From the NCBI RefSeq assembly GCF_000429785.1, contig NZ_KE386951.1, positions 544,461 through 608,460 of the forward strand: 64,000 nt of DNA, written 5' to 3'. Position numbers and translations under genes: made by a program. Below are positions 47,015 through 56,193 of the stretch, in pieces. The first letter of the stretch is position 1; each line of letters begins with the position of its first letter. The notes under the pieces were generated by a model. The model saw only the letters and a list, made by a program, of their open reading frames with translations, did no database searches and was not told where the DNA came from. Source of the stretch: Chitinibacter tainanensis DSM 15459. Lineage in GTDB: Bacteria > Pseudomonadota > Gammaproteobacteria > Burkholderiales > Chitinibacteraceae.

Positions 47015-48042
47015 CAGCGCCTCCGGCTTAAAAGCAACCACAGGAAAAACGGCCCACCCACCAAGCTGGTGACAATGCCGATGGGTAATTCCGCTGGCTG
47101 CACCACGGTGCGCGCCAGCCAATCGGCCAACACCAGCGCAATCGCCCCGCCCAGCATGGCCGCCGGCAACAGCCGCCGATGATCTGCGCCCAGCAGCATG
47201 CGCACCACATGCGGCACCACCAGGCCCACAAAGCCGATGCCACCGGTCGCCGCCACCAGCGGGCCGATCAGCAAGGCAGTCAGCAAAATCAGCTGCCGGC
47301 GAATGCTTTTGAATGGAAAGCCCAAATGCAGCGCCTCGCGCTCGCCCAGCAGCAAGGCATTCAGCGCCCGCCAGTAGCGCAGCACCAGCGCACTCAGTAG
47401 CAGCAACAGCGGCAACAGCACCAAGAGCCGCGGCCAGCTGGCGCCGGCCAGCGAGCCCATATTCCAAAAGGTTAAGCTGCGCAGCTGATTATCATCGGCC
47501 AGATAGGTAAACAGCCCAATCAAGCTGCCGCACACCGCATTAATCGCAATGCCCGCCAGCAATAAGCCCGCCATGCCCGGATGCCGCCGCCCCAGATGAT
47601 AGGCCGCCGCAGTAGCCAGCAAGCTCCCGACAAAGGCGCTACTGGCCAGCAAGGCAAAACTACCCCCACCCAGTACAATTGCGCAGACCGCACCCAGTGA
47701 GGCGCCGGACGATATACCCACCAAGCCAGGCTCAGCCAGCGGATTACGAAACAGCGCCTGCATCACCGCCCCCGCCAGCGCCAGCACGGCCCCGGCCAGC
47801 GCGGCAAACAGCAGCCGCGGCAAGCGCACTTCCAGCACGATCGAGCGCCACAGCTCGGCTTCGGCCGCCGTGCTGTGGCCCAGCACCACGCGCGGTAACT
47901 CCGCCAGCGGAATTTCCACCGCGCCGCTGGCCGCCGACAGCAAGAGCAAAAGCAGCAATACCGCCAGCAGCACCGGCCACAGCCAGGCGATCCCAACTGG
48001 GCCAGGCACGAGCGGCAAGGGCGCGCGCAAGCTTTGGCTCAT
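47014..48042 (-). CDS. hmuU: HmuU, heme ABC transporter permease (FecCD family)
   Basis: 342-residue inner-membrane permease with about ten helices. FecCD-family motifs include EIPLAELPRVVLG near the start, the segment LFRNPLAEPGLVGISSGASLG, and the GGIGFVGLVVPHVVRMLLG loop that couples to the ATPase. It overlaps hmuT by four bases. Confidence 0.94.
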   Translation of the reverse strand: MSQSLRAPLPLVPGPVGIAWLWPVLLAVLLLLLLLSAASGAVEIPLAELPRVVLGHSTAAEAELWRSIVLEVRLPRLLFAALAGAVLALAGAVMQALFRNPLAEPGLVGISSGASLGAVCAIVLGGGSFALLASSAFVGSLLATAAAYHLGRRHPGMAGLLLAGIAINAVCGSLIGLFTYLADDNQLRSLTFWNMGSLAGASWPRLLVLLPLLLLLSALVLRYWRALNALLLGEREALHLGFPFKSIRRQLILLTALLIGPLVAATGGIGFVGLVVPHVVRMLLGADHRRLLPAAMLGGAIALVLADWLARTVVQPAELPIGIVTSLVGGPFFLWLLLSRRR

Positions 48043-48893
48043 GGTGCGCTCACCGCAGTGGCGGCGGGCAGGGCCGGCTGCCGCAAGGCGCGAATCGCTT
48101 CTGGCAAGCGTGGACCAAAGCCCAGCAACAGCAAGTCATCCAGCACCAGCACTTTGCGCTGTTTGGCCGCGCTGGTGTGCGCCAAACCGGGCAAGGCCAG
48201 CAATTTATCCAGCCCACCCAGGCTTTGTAGCGACATGCTCGACGTGATGATCACCTCGGGCTTGAGCGCCGCAATGGCCTCGGCCGACAGCGGCTTATAG
48301 CCTTGCTGCTGGGCCAGCACATTGCGATAGCCCGCCAGCCGCAGCGTGGCATCAGCGGCGGTGTCTTTGCCGGCGCCCTCAGGCTGGCCGGTACGGCTAA
48401 TCAGCACCAGTGCCCGTGGTTGGCCAGCAAGCTTAGGCACCGCCGCCAGCTCGCGCTGCAAGCGGCTGACCAGCACTTTGCCATCCTGATTCAATTGCAA
48501 AGCCCCAGCCACGCCATAAATCCGGCGCTGTAGTGACTCTAGATCGGCCTTGGCCGGCAACACCACCACCCGCAAACCCAGGCGGCGCAGCTGCTCAATC
48601 GCTTCCGGCGGCCCAGCCTGATCCGAAGCCAGCACCAGATCGGGCTTCATCGCCACCACGCCTTCGAGCGAAAACTGCCGGTAGTAGCCGACTTTGGGCA
48701 GGCGCGCCGCCGCCGCCGGATAAATACTCGACTGATCCACCGCCACCAGCTGCGCGCCGCCACCGAGGGCGTACACAATCTCGGTCAGCGGCCCACCAAG
48801 GCTCACCACCCGCTGCGGGGGCGCGGCAAAGCTGGCCGCCGTCCCCAGCAGCAAGGCGCTGGCCAATAACCATAATGACAACACAAAACGCAT
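48039..48893 (-). CDS. hmuT: HmuT, periplasmic heme-binding protein
   Basis: 284 residues with signal peptide (LLASALLLGTAASFAAP). Class III binding-protein fold: RVVSLGGPLTEIVYALGGG, the YYRQFSLEGVVAMKPDLVLA strand and the single long backbone helix typical of metallochelate binders. The tyrosine in VGYYRQFS is in the position of the HmuT/ShuT heme ligand. It starts 3 bp after hmuS. Confidence 0.93.
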   Translation of the reverse strand: MRFVLSLWLLASALLLGTAASFAAPPQRVVSLGGPLTEIVYALGGGAQLVAVDQSSIYPAAAARLPKVGYYRQFSLEGVVAMKPDLVLASDQAGPPEAIEQLRRLGLRVVVLPAKADLESLQRRIYGVAGALQLNQDGKVLVSRLQRELAAVPKLAGQPRALVLISRTGQPEGAGKDTAADATLRLAGYRNVLAQQQGYKPLSAEAIAALKPEVIITSSMSLQSLGGLDKLLALPGLAHTSAAKQRKVLVLDDLLLLGFGPRLPEAIRALRQPALPAATAVSAP

Positions 48894-48896
48894 GGC

Positions 48897-49946
48897 TTAC
48901 TCCGCCAAAGGCTGGCTGCACAAATCACGCAGCAGCGCGCGCCAAGCGGGCAACTCTGGCACGCCCGGTTTGCGCACGCCGAAGAACTGCACAATCAGCT
49001 CGCCATCGGCGGCATACACTTCCAGCGAAGTCACCCAGCCATCATCGGTTGGTTTATTCACCACCCAGCACGAGGCAATGGCAGTGGTGTTCAGATGCAG
49101 ATTGAAATCGGGGTCAAGAATATTGAACCACGGGCCGGTGCGCAGCAATTTGGCCACCGGGCCCGAATGAATCTGCACAATGCCGCGATTGCCCACAAAG
49201 CACATAATCGGCAAAGCTTGCTCGGCAGCGCGGCTCAGCATCGTCTCTACGGCATCCTGCGCCACTTGCTGCGCCAAATCGGCGCCAGCAGCCTGCAAAG
49301 CGGCCAAACGGCTGACATTGAATTTTTTCAGCAGCGGGAAAAAGCCATGCGTATCGGTCAGAGCCTGCCAAGCCTTGCGGAACGCGGCCGGATCGGCCAC
49401 TGCGGTGGCCGCGGTGTCGGCCGGATAGTGCGTAATTTGTGGCCAAGTCGCACTTTCGGCGGCAAAGCGGCCGACAAACTCGGTCCAGTAGCTCGCATTG
49501 CTGTGCTCGGTGAGATACACCTTGTGCACCGCCTCACCATCCGCGGCAAAAAACTGCACACTACGGCGCTCACCTTCGGTCACGGCAAAGGCATGCACCC
49601 AGTTGTTAAAGAACATACGCAGGTCAATATCCTTGCCCAATACCATGCCCACCGGTTTGTCTTCGCAATGCAGGTCTTCGTATTCACCGTGGCGCTCGTG
49701 CACGCAATGCTCGTTGCGGCTTAGCACCATCACGCGGCCAAACGGCGGCAAAGCGCGGAACATGGCCTGCGCCAAGCCCTGCAGCGGAATCGCCGTCACG
49801 CCGCATTGCGCCGCCACCAGCTCGGCTTCACTCACCTGCAGGCGTTTAGCGGCCTCGCGTGCGCGCAGCTTGGGCTCGGCGTCTTTCAGGCTTTGGTAAC
49901 TGGCTTGCAAAGCCGAAGCTTGGGCCGCAAAAGTAATGGCATTCAT
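48897..49946 (-). CDS. hmuS: HmuS/HemS-type heme-handling (degrading) protein
   Basis: 349-residue cytoplasmic protein of the HemS/ChuX superfamily, which binds imported heme and in some species degrades it. Both structural repeats are visible: LSRNEHCVHERHGEYED and MVLGKDIDLRMFFNNWVHAF in the first half, FVGNRGIVQIHSGPVAKL and DPDFNLHLNTTAIASCWVV in the second. A GGAA ribosome binding site precedes ATG 49946. Confidence 0.93.
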   Translation of the reverse strand: MNAITFAAQASALQASYQSLKDAEPKLRAREAAKRLQVSEAELVAAQCGVTAIPLQGLAQAMFRALPPFGRVMVLSRNEHCVHERHGEYEDLHCEDKPVGMVLGKDIDLRMFFNNWVHAFAVTEGERRSVQFFAADGEAVHKVYLTEHSNASYWTEFVGRFAAESATWPQITHYPADTAATAVADPAAFRKAWQALTDTHGFFPLLKKFNVSRLAALQAAGADLAQQVAQDAVETMLSRAAEQALPIMCFVGNRGIVQIHSGPVAKLLRTGPWFNILDPDFNLHLNTTAIASCWVVNKPTDDGWVTSLEVYAADGELIVQFFGVRKPGVPELPAWRALLRDLCSQPLAE

Positions 49947-50062
49947 GGTTCAATTTCCTGTGCAATAGGCTGGCCGGCGCGCCACAGCACGCCAGCCGGA
50001 TCGTAAAGAGAAAGGCTTGGTTTGCGCCCGCCAGCCTGCGCTGCAGCGGGCGCTAGCGGGGC
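49947..50062 (-). other. Intercistronic hairpins between hmuY-like and hmuS
   Basis: Two stems lie in the 116-bp gap: GGCTGGC/GCCAGCC (about 49968-49997) and the perfect GCGCCCGC/GCGGGCGC (50024-50031 and 50046-50053). There is no T run, so they are more likely to protect the upstream mRNA or attenuate than to terminate fully. Confidence 0.55.
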
Positions 50063-51328
50063 TTATTTGCTCGCGGGCAAGGTTTCGAATTCAAACTGCC
50101 AGGTTTGCTGGCTGCTCACATTGCCCGGCGTGGCGTAGCGGATTTCCTTCAGCCGCACGCGGGCGTAGCTATTGCCCTCGGCCGAGCGCAGCAGCGTGCC
50201 GCGATCCGGGTTGGCCACTTGGCTGTGCGCCACAATCGCGCCATTGGCCACCGGGTAGTAGCTATACCAACCAAAATCGAGCTTGCCGGGGTAATTGCCC
50301 TGATACGCTGGGTTGAGCTTGGAAGCCACGCTGTCTTTTTTCCACTGGCTGGCTTGGGTGGGCAGCTGCAAATCGCTGGCGGTTAGCTCGGATTTGGTTG
50401 TATCTAGAATATTGTTTTCGGTGAATTTCGCCGCCACCGGGGTGCTGCCATCGGCGGCATAGAAGCCCGCCGGGGTTTTGGCGAGGAAGCCGCCGACTTT
50501 GCCAGTGCCCGAAGAGCCGCTATTGAGTTTCACGTTGTAGCGGTTAAAGGCGATATGCCATGCATCGCTCGCCGCCACAGCTTGCCCGCTAGTGAGGTTG
50601 AAATACACCCAGCCGGTGCGGGCATCGACTTGCTCATTGCGCACAGGCGCGCCGGCCACACTACGGTCAACCCAGCGGAAAGTTGGATACCCTGAGGTAG
50701 TACCGCTTGGGCCACCATAGTAGCCGGTCATTTGCAGCGCATACACCGGGGATGTGCTATTGCCCGTGGCACTTGCCGCGCTATGGTCGGTGGTCACCAA
50801 GAACACGCGGAAATTCGGATACAGCTTGTGATCATTGCTGCCGCCCACGCCATATTCAAAGGCCTTGCTTTGAATGCCATTGCTGCCGGTAAAGACGCTA
50901 TCGGCGGTGTCTTTCAGATACAGCGTGTCTGGAATCGCCTGCCCGGTTGTTGGGTCGAGCAAGCCGGCCTGCCATTTTTGCAGTGCGCTCCAGGTGTAAT
51001 CGAATGGGCTACCAAACACCCCACCCTTGCCGCTGCCCGATTCGCCACTATTACTCCACAGCGACACCCCGCGCGCGGCGCTCGCAAGCTTCAGATCCCA
51101 ATTGGCGGTGCTGCACGCCACTTCACTACCTGCATCAAAATCAAAACACACGGCGCTACCAGCGGCAGGCAATTGCGCCTGCCATTGCACGGCTTTGGCC
51201 GGCGCCGCGGTTGGCGCAGCGGTGGGCGCGGGGCTTGGGGTGGCCACGGCGATCGGGGTATCCAGCCCGCCACCGCCACACGCCGTCAGTACGAGGGCGC
51301 TACCCAGCGCCAGCAATCTCAGTTTCAT
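50063..51328 (-). CDS. HmuY-like heme-binding lipoprotein with two repeats
   Basis: 421 residues from ATG 51328 (the frame opens at 51364). Lipobox LVLTACGGGG, cysteine at 17, then an Ala/Pro/Thr linker. The body contains two related segments, NWDLKLASAARGVSLWSNSG with ESGSGKGG (near 80-103) and DAWHIAFNRYNVKLNSGSSG with TGKVGG (near 257-282), matching the core of the HmuY family twice. HmuY of Bacteroidetes captures heme and passes it to the TonB receptor HmuR; here the receptor gene is immediately upstream. The role is inferred from this. Confidence 0.8.
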   Translation of the reverse strand: MKLRLLALGSALVLTACGGGGLDTPIAVATPSPAPTAAPTAAPAKAVQWQAQLPAAGSAVCFDFDAGSEVACSTANWDLKLASAARGVSLWSNSGESGSGKGGVFGSPFDYTWSALQKWQAGLLDPTTGQAIPDTLYLKDTADSVFTGSNGIQSKAFEYGVGGSNDHKLYPNFRVFLVTTDHSAASATGNSTSPVYALQMTGYYGGPSGTTSGYPTFRWVDRSVAGAPVRNEQVDARTGWVYFNLTSGQAVAASDAWHIAFNRYNVKLNSGSSGTGKVGGFLAKTPAGFYAADGSTPVAAKFTENNILDTTKSELTASDLQLPTQASQWKKDSVASKLNPAYQGNYPGKLDFGWYSYYPVANGAIVAHSQVANPDRGTLLRSAEGNSYARVRLKEIRYATPGNVSSQQTWQFEFETLPASK

Positions 51329-53316
51329 GGTGTTTCCTTCCCTGGGGTTGAACCGGCGCCCCATTGATAACGGGCACCGAGATAAACAAAGCGGCCGGCC
51401 AGCGGGCCGAAATCATTGGCATCGCTAAAGTCGCGCTGCGCGTTAAATAGATTGCTGATGCCGGCATAGGCGGTGAGATCGCGCCCCAGCTGCTGGTTAA
51501 AGCTCAGATCGCTTTTGCTCCAGGCGGGCGAATACGCCTGGCTGGCACTGCTCACCAGCTCGCGGCTTTGCCACTGGGTACGCCAGCTGAGGGTACTGCC
51601 GGTGCGCGGCGTCCAATCGAGGCCAAAGCGGGCAATATGCTCGGGCCGCCGCGTCAGCGCCTGGCCGGTTTGCTCATCGCGGGTATGGGTGTAGGTGTAA
51701 GCGGCATTGAGCGCCAGCGTTGGCAGCGCCTGCCATTGGGTAGCCAGCTCCAGCCCGGCCGTGCGGGCGTTAGCCAGGTTTTCGTAGCGGTATTGCGCCA
51801 CGCCCTGCACCACGGTGGCCTGATCCTGATCGACCTGAATCAGATCGCGAATCTGGTTGTAAAAGGCATTGGCCTGCACCGCCAGCGTAGTACCCCAGTG
51901 CCAATCCAGCCCCAGCTGGTAACTATTCGAGCGCTCGGGTTGCAGGGCCGGATTGCCCAGCACCATATAGCCCAGCGCGCTGTGGTCAAACAGGTAGTAG
52001 CGCTCTTTCAGATTGGGCACGCGGTAGCCTTGCCCCCAGCTGGCGCGCCCCACCAGGCGCTGCTCGGCGGTATTGAGCAGATCGGCCTTTAGCGCCAGCT
52101 TGGGCGCGGCGTGGCCACCAAAATCGGAATCATGCTGTGCGCGCAGGCCGGCCACCAGCTCCAGCCAGTCGCCGAGGAAAACATCATTTTGCAGATACAG
52201 CTCGTGGCTTTCGCGCTCGGCCATGCCGCTGCGCTGCAATTCGCTGTAGCCATTATTTAATTGCGCAAGGGTATCGCGCCGAAGATCAATCCCCACCTGC
52301 CACAGCTGGCTATACCATGCCGGTAAATCGAGTTGCAGCGAGGCTTGCTGCAAGGTTTGCCGCGCGCGGCGATCGCCGGTGAGCGCGCCATTGGCCTGCG
52401 CCACCGAACGGGTATCGTATTGCTCGTGCAGCCAATTCCCGCTCAGGCGACCATGCCCGGCAAAGCGCCATTCCCCACCCGCCACCCAGCGATCGCGGGT
52501 GATCTCTTCCTGCTTTTGCTGCGGAATATATTTGGGTGGCGCGTACGTCTGGTAGCGCTGGGTATCGTTTTCGAGGTAACGGCTACCATCCAGCCAAAAC
52601 TGCAGTCCCGCCGCTGGCAGCCAATCTAGTCGCGCACCGTATTGCTCGCGCCGCATGGCATCGCCCTGTCGGCTCCAGCCAGCCGGATCGAGCGCAAAGC
52701 CCTGATCGTCCAGCACCTCGGCCTGTGCCGCTAGGCGCCAGTTGGCATTGCCCGCCGCCAACTGAGCCCGGCCGCTGCTGCGACCGGGGGCCAAGGCGCG
52801 GCCCGCATCATTTTGCTCGCCATAGCTGCCTACGCTTAAATCCAGATTGCCCCGCAAGCCGGGCTGGGTACGGCGAGTAATCACATTGATCACCCCGCCC
52901 ATCGCCGAGCTGCCGTATTGCGCCGAGGCGGCGCCCTTGATGACTTCGATCCGCTCGATCTCGCCCACCAGATACTGGCTCAGATTCACCGTCGAGCCCG
53001 TGCTGGCCGAAATCGGCAAGCCATCAATCAGCACCAGCACCTGATCGCTATTGAGCCCCTGCAGCGAAAGTTCATACCCCGACTTGCCATGAATTTCGCG
53101 CAGCTGCAGCCCGGGAATGTTTTCCAGCGCTTGCGTCAAGGTGCGGGCGTGGGTGCGCTCGATTTCCTGGCGGGTAACGACTTCGGTTTTCACCGGTGCA
53201 TCGGCTTGCGAGCGCTCGCTGCGGGTCGCGCTGACCACCACGGTATCGAGCTCGGTATCGGCCTGCCCCAGCGCTGGCAGAGCCAGCAGGCTGAGCGCGA
53301 TCAAATTCAATTTCAT
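51325..53316 (-). CDS. TonB-dependent heme receptor (HmuR-like)
   Basis: 663 residues from ATG 53316 with signal peptide (LSLLALPALGQAD). Plug domain with TonB box ELDTVVVSATR and PGLQLREIHGKSGYELSLQG, then a 22-strand barrel ending in an aromatic-rich strand, FVYLGARYQW. The FRAP and NPNL motifs of heme receptors appear as YRVPNLKERYYLFDHS and GNPALQPE, with a histidine between them. The open frame extends into two Fur boxes at 53320-53376, so the later ATG is chosen. It overlaps the HmuY-like gene by four bases. Confidence 0.92.
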   Translation of the reverse strand: MKLNLIALSLLALPALGQADTELDTVVVSATRSERSQADAPVKTEVVTRQEIERTHARTLTQALENIPGLQLREIHGKSGYELSLQGLNSDQVLVLIDGLPISASTGSTVNLSQYLVGEIERIEVIKGAASAQYGSSAMGGVINVITRRTQPGLRGNLDLSVGSYGEQNDAGRALAPGRSSGRAQLAAGNANWRLAAQAEVLDDQGFALDPAGWSRQGDAMRREQYGARLDWLPAAGLQFWLDGSRYLENDTQRYQTYAPPKYIPQQKQEEITRDRWVAGGEWRFAGHGRLSGNWLHEQYDTRSVAQANGALTGDRRARQTLQQASLQLDLPAWYSQLWQVGIDLRRDTLAQLNNGYSELQRSGMAERESHELYLQNDVFLGDWLELVAGLRAQHDSDFGGHAAPKLALKADLLNTAEQRLVGRASWGQGYRVPNLKERYYLFDHSALGYMVLGNPALQPERSNSYQLGLDWHWGTTLAVQANAFYNQIRDLIQVDQDQATVVQGVAQYRYENLANARTAGLELATQWQALPTLALNAAYTYTHTRDEQTGQALTRRPEHIARFGLDWTPRTGSTLSWRTQWQSRELVSSASQAYSPAWSKSDLSFNQQLGRDLTAYAGISNLFNAQRDFSDANDFGPLAGRFVYLGARYQWGAGSTPGKETP

Positions 53317-53319
53317 ATT

Positions 53320-53332
53320 GATAATCATTATC
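53320..53332 (-). promoter_or_regulatory. Fur box 1, heme uptake operon
   Basis: GATAATCATTATC, a perfect 6-1-6 palindrome identical to the Fur core, only four bases before the receptor ATG. It probably lies inside the transcript leader. Confidence 0.9.
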
Positions 53333-53347
53333 ACTACAGAGGTGAAC

Positions 53348-53376
53348 ACTATAGTGATATTGATAACAATTATCAA
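53348..53376 (-). promoter_or_regulatory. Promoter and Fur box 2, heme uptake operon
   Basis: Minus strand TTGATA (53376-53371), a 17-base spacer and TATAGT (53353-53348) form a good sigma-70 promoter. The palindrome TTGATAACAATTATCAA (53360-53376) covers its -35 and spacer, so Fur would block it directly. Confidence 0.82.
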
Positions 53377-53523
53377 TACGTGAAAGTCATTTCTATGCCT
53401 GCCACCATGCCGCAGGCCAGAAACAACAAAAGGTATAGCCGCCAGTGCCTTTATCTAAAAGGAACTAACGGCCATACCCCTAAATACGCCAATCAAAATT
53501 AAGTCAATAAAATTGACCTAGCA

Positions 53524-53928
53524 TCAATCATCCCGCTCCCAGCGAGGGTGCCCCCGCCCATCATGATGATGATGCCGCCAGCGACCATGCTTTTCCCAGC
53601 GCCCGCGCTGCGGCCAATAGGTATCGCGATACCAGCGCTCCTGCACAAAATACACCGGCCGGGCGCAGGCACGGTAATAGCCGCAATTGCGGCCCCAGGC
53701 CCGGCGATGTTCGGGCGGCACGCGCAAATACACCGGGGCATCGTCATAGCGGGTGCGGTGAATCAGCAGCGGCTCATCCACGATCACAGCCGGGCGCTGC
53801 TGCTGGCCCCATTCGATGCGGCCATAAAAATCAGGGTCGCCCACCCGCACCGATACCGCGGGGCTCGCCGCCTGTGCCATGGCACTCACTAGCGCCAGCG
53901 CACCCACCAAAGAAAGGGATGACCACAT
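53524..53928 (-). CDS. Small secreted protein, unknown function
   Basis: 134 residues with signal peptide (LVGALALVSAMAQAASP). The mature part has RVPPEHRRAWGRNCGYYRAC and RPVYFVQERWYRD, a pattern I associate with uncharacterised exported proteins of betaproteobacteria, and ends in a His-rich tail (RWRHHHHDGRGHPRWE). The two cysteines could form a disulfide. Location beside the heme operon may be incidental. Confidence 0.75.
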   Translation of the reverse strand: MWSSLSLVGALALVSAMAQAASPAVSVRVGDPDFYGRIEWGQQQRPAVIVDEPLLIHRTRYDDAPVYLRVPPEHRRAWGRNCGYYRACARPVYFVQERWYRDTYWPQRGRWEKHGRWRHHHHDGRGHPRWERDD

Positions 53929-54037
53929 TGCACAACTCCTTCACACACAGAGTCGCCAGTATGGAAAGCCGCGGCTGAACCTCGGCTGAATTGAGCTGCG
54001 CGCCGGCGTGAAGCCGGCCACAGCGCCGCGCGGGGAT

Positions 54038-54727
54038 TTAGTCGGGCAGAATGCCCGGATCGATGATATTGCCGTGCTCGTCGGTGATGCCGCGCAGGGT
54101 AACGCCATAGGCGCGAAACCCTAGCCGGGCATCATGCGGCCGATAATCGAGGCAATCGTGCTGATGGCCATGAAAAGCCGTGCTCACGCCAAGCTTATTG
54201 GCCAGCTGATCCAGCGCCTGAAAGCCATAAGGGTGGCAACTCGGGGCCTCGTGCGTCACCAGAATATCTGCGCGTTCCTGCGCTAATGCCTGGTAATCGG
54301 CATAAAAAATCGTGCTGCGATGTTTGCGCGGCAGACCACCGCGCCAGTGATTGCTCTGGCCGCAATGCGCCAGATAATGCGCCTGACTGGGGTAATTGGG
54401 CGCCGCTGGTGGCATCCAGATCTGGCCACGAAATATCCCACCCAGGCCGGCAATCCGGCGGCCAGCAATGTCGACCACCCGCCCATGCAAATTGCGCTCG
54501 GCCAGTGGAGAATCAAACAGATGGGCGTAATCGTAGAAGGTATCGGTGTCGTGATTGCCATGGATAAACCAGACTTCGGTCAGCGCCAGAATCGCTGCCA
54601 GCTCGTCTTCCAGCGGGCGCTGCGCCTGAATATCCCCCAGCAATACAATGGCGTCCGGCCGATGCGTGTGCACCGCGCGGATCACATGCTCGAACCGGCC
54701 ATGCGTGTCGCCACAGAAAAAAATCAT
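54038..54727 (-). CDS. Metallophosphoesterase
   Basis: 229 residues of the calcineurin-like phosphoesterase fold with its metal-binding motifs FCGDTHGRF, LLGDIQ and IHGNHDTD, followed by VTHEAPSCHPYG and FHGHQHDC. It is cytoplasmic by lack of a signal. The substrate (nucleotide, protein or other) is not determinable. Divergent from the Hsp70-like gene. Confidence 0.88.
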   Translation of the reverse strand: MIFFCGDTHGRFEHVIRAVHTHRPDAIVLLGDIQAQRPLEDELAAILALTEVWFIHGNHDTDTFYDYAHLFDSPLAERNLHGRVVDIAGRRIAGLGGIFRGQIWMPPAAPNYPSQAHYLAHCGQSNHWRGGLPRKHRSTIFYADYQALAQERADILVTHEAPSCHPYGFQALDQLANKLGVSTAFHGHQHDCLDYRPHDARLGFRAYGVTLRGITDEHGNIIDPGILPD

Positions 54728-54933
54728 TTCGCGTCCGAAATGGGGGATAGGATAGTGCTATTGTATTGCAAAACGCGCTGGCGTTGCGGCTCAATTCCAG
54801 CCCGGCTGCGGGCTGGCTCGCGCCACTGGGCAACCAGACAAGCTGCTTGACCTGTCTTTGGTCACACCGATTTGACGCCCCGCCCGCTGCCGCGTAGCCT
54901 TGCTGCCCCCTCGCCCCCTTCGGACCTGTTTGC

Positions 54934-56193
54934 ATGACCGTATCCCGCGCCGCTTGCGGCATTGATTTTGGCACATCCAATTCCACTGCTGGCCTCTACC
55001 ACCCGGATGGCGCGCGCCTTTTGCCACTGGAAGATGGCAAGCTCACGCTGCCCTCGGCGGTGTTCTTCAATCTGGAAGAAGACAGCATGGCCTTTGGCCG
55101 CGCCGCGCTCGCGGAATACCTGGAAGGCTACGAAGGCCGGCTGATGCGTTCGCTTAAAAGCCTGCTTGGCAGCAGCCTGATGGACGCCGGCACCGAAGTG
55201 GGCGGCCGGCATTTGTCTTTCCAGCAATTGATCGGCGCGCTGATCGGCGAAGTGAAACGCCGCGCCGAACAAGCCGCCGGCCAGCAATTTGATGCCGTGG
55301 TGTTAGGGCGGCCGGTGTATTTTGTCGATGACGATCGCAGCGCCGACCAGCAAGCCGAAGACACCCTAAGCCAGATCGCCCGCCTGCTGGGCTTTAAAGA
55401 AGTCAGCTTTCAATACGAGCCGATTGCCGCCGCCCATGATTACGAGCAGCGCATTACGCAGGAAGAGCTGGTCTTGGTGATTGATATTGGCGGGGGTACA
55501 TCCGACTTTTCGCTGGTGCGCCTCTCGCCCCAGCGCAGGGGTATGGCTGACCGGAGCGCAGATCTATTAGCCAGTGGCGGGGTACATATCGGGGGTACTG
55601 ATTTTGATAAACGGCTATCGCTGGCCGGCGTCATGCCCGAGCTGGGCATGGGCAGCTTGCTGAGCAATAACGCCGAATTTCCGAACGGGGTGTTTTTCCA
55701 CCTCGCCACCTGGCACACCATTCAGCTGGCCTATACCCGCAAAATGTGGCGCACTTTCCAGGATATTTCGCCGGAAGTGGTCGATCAGGTGCGCTTTGAG
55801 CGGCTGCTGAATGTGATTCGCCATCAGGCCGGCCACCAGCTGGCCATGCGGGTTGAAGCCGCCAAGATCGCCCTCTCGGCCGAGGCTCGTACCCAGCTCG
55901 ATCTGGCCGAAGCCGAAGCCGGCCTTAGCGCCGCCATCAGCCGCGGCCAATTTGAAACCGCGGTGGCACAGGAAATCCAGCGCGTATGCAAAGCCGCCTT
56001 GGCCACGCTGGCGCAAGCCGGTGTCGCGCCCGCAGCAGTTGATACGCTGTTTTTCACCGGCGGCTCATCCGCCGTTCCCGCCCTGCGCACCGCCCTCGCC
56101 GCCGCCTTCCCCACCGCCCGCGCGGTGGAGGGCGATCATTTTGGTAGTGTGGGCTGTGGGCTGGCGGTCGTAGCGCAGCAGCGCTACGGCTGA
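54934..56193 (+). CDS. yegD: YegD-type Hsp70-family protein
   Basis: 419 residues with the actin/Hsp70 ATPase fold: phosphate 1 loop IDFGTSNSTAGLY, phosphate 2 loop VIDIGGGTSDFSL and adenosine motif FFTGGSSAVPAL. It lacks the DnaK substrate-binding domain, as YegD proteins do. Function in the cell is poorly known; chaperone-like activity is presumed. Confidence 0.9.
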   Translation: MTVSRAACGIDFGTSNSTAGLYHPDGARLLPLEDGKLTLPSAVFFNLEEDSMAFGRAALAEYLEGYEGRLMRSLKSLLGSSLMDAGTEVGGRHLSFQQLIGALIGEVKRRAEQAAGQQFDAVVLGRPVYFVDDDRSADQQAEDTLSQIARLLGFKEVSFQYEPIAAAHDYEQRITQEELVLVIDIGGGTSDFSLVRLSPQRRGMADRSADLLASGGVHIGGTDFDKRLSLAGVMPELGMGSLLSNNAEFPNGVFFHLATWHTIQLAYTRKMWRTFQDISPEVVDQVRFERLLNVIRHQAGHQLAMRVEAAKIALSAEARTQLDLAEAEAGLSAAISRGQFETAVAQEIQRVCKAALATLAQAGVAPAAVDTLFFTGGSSAVPALRTALAAAFPTARAVEGDHFGSVGCGLAVVAQQRYG

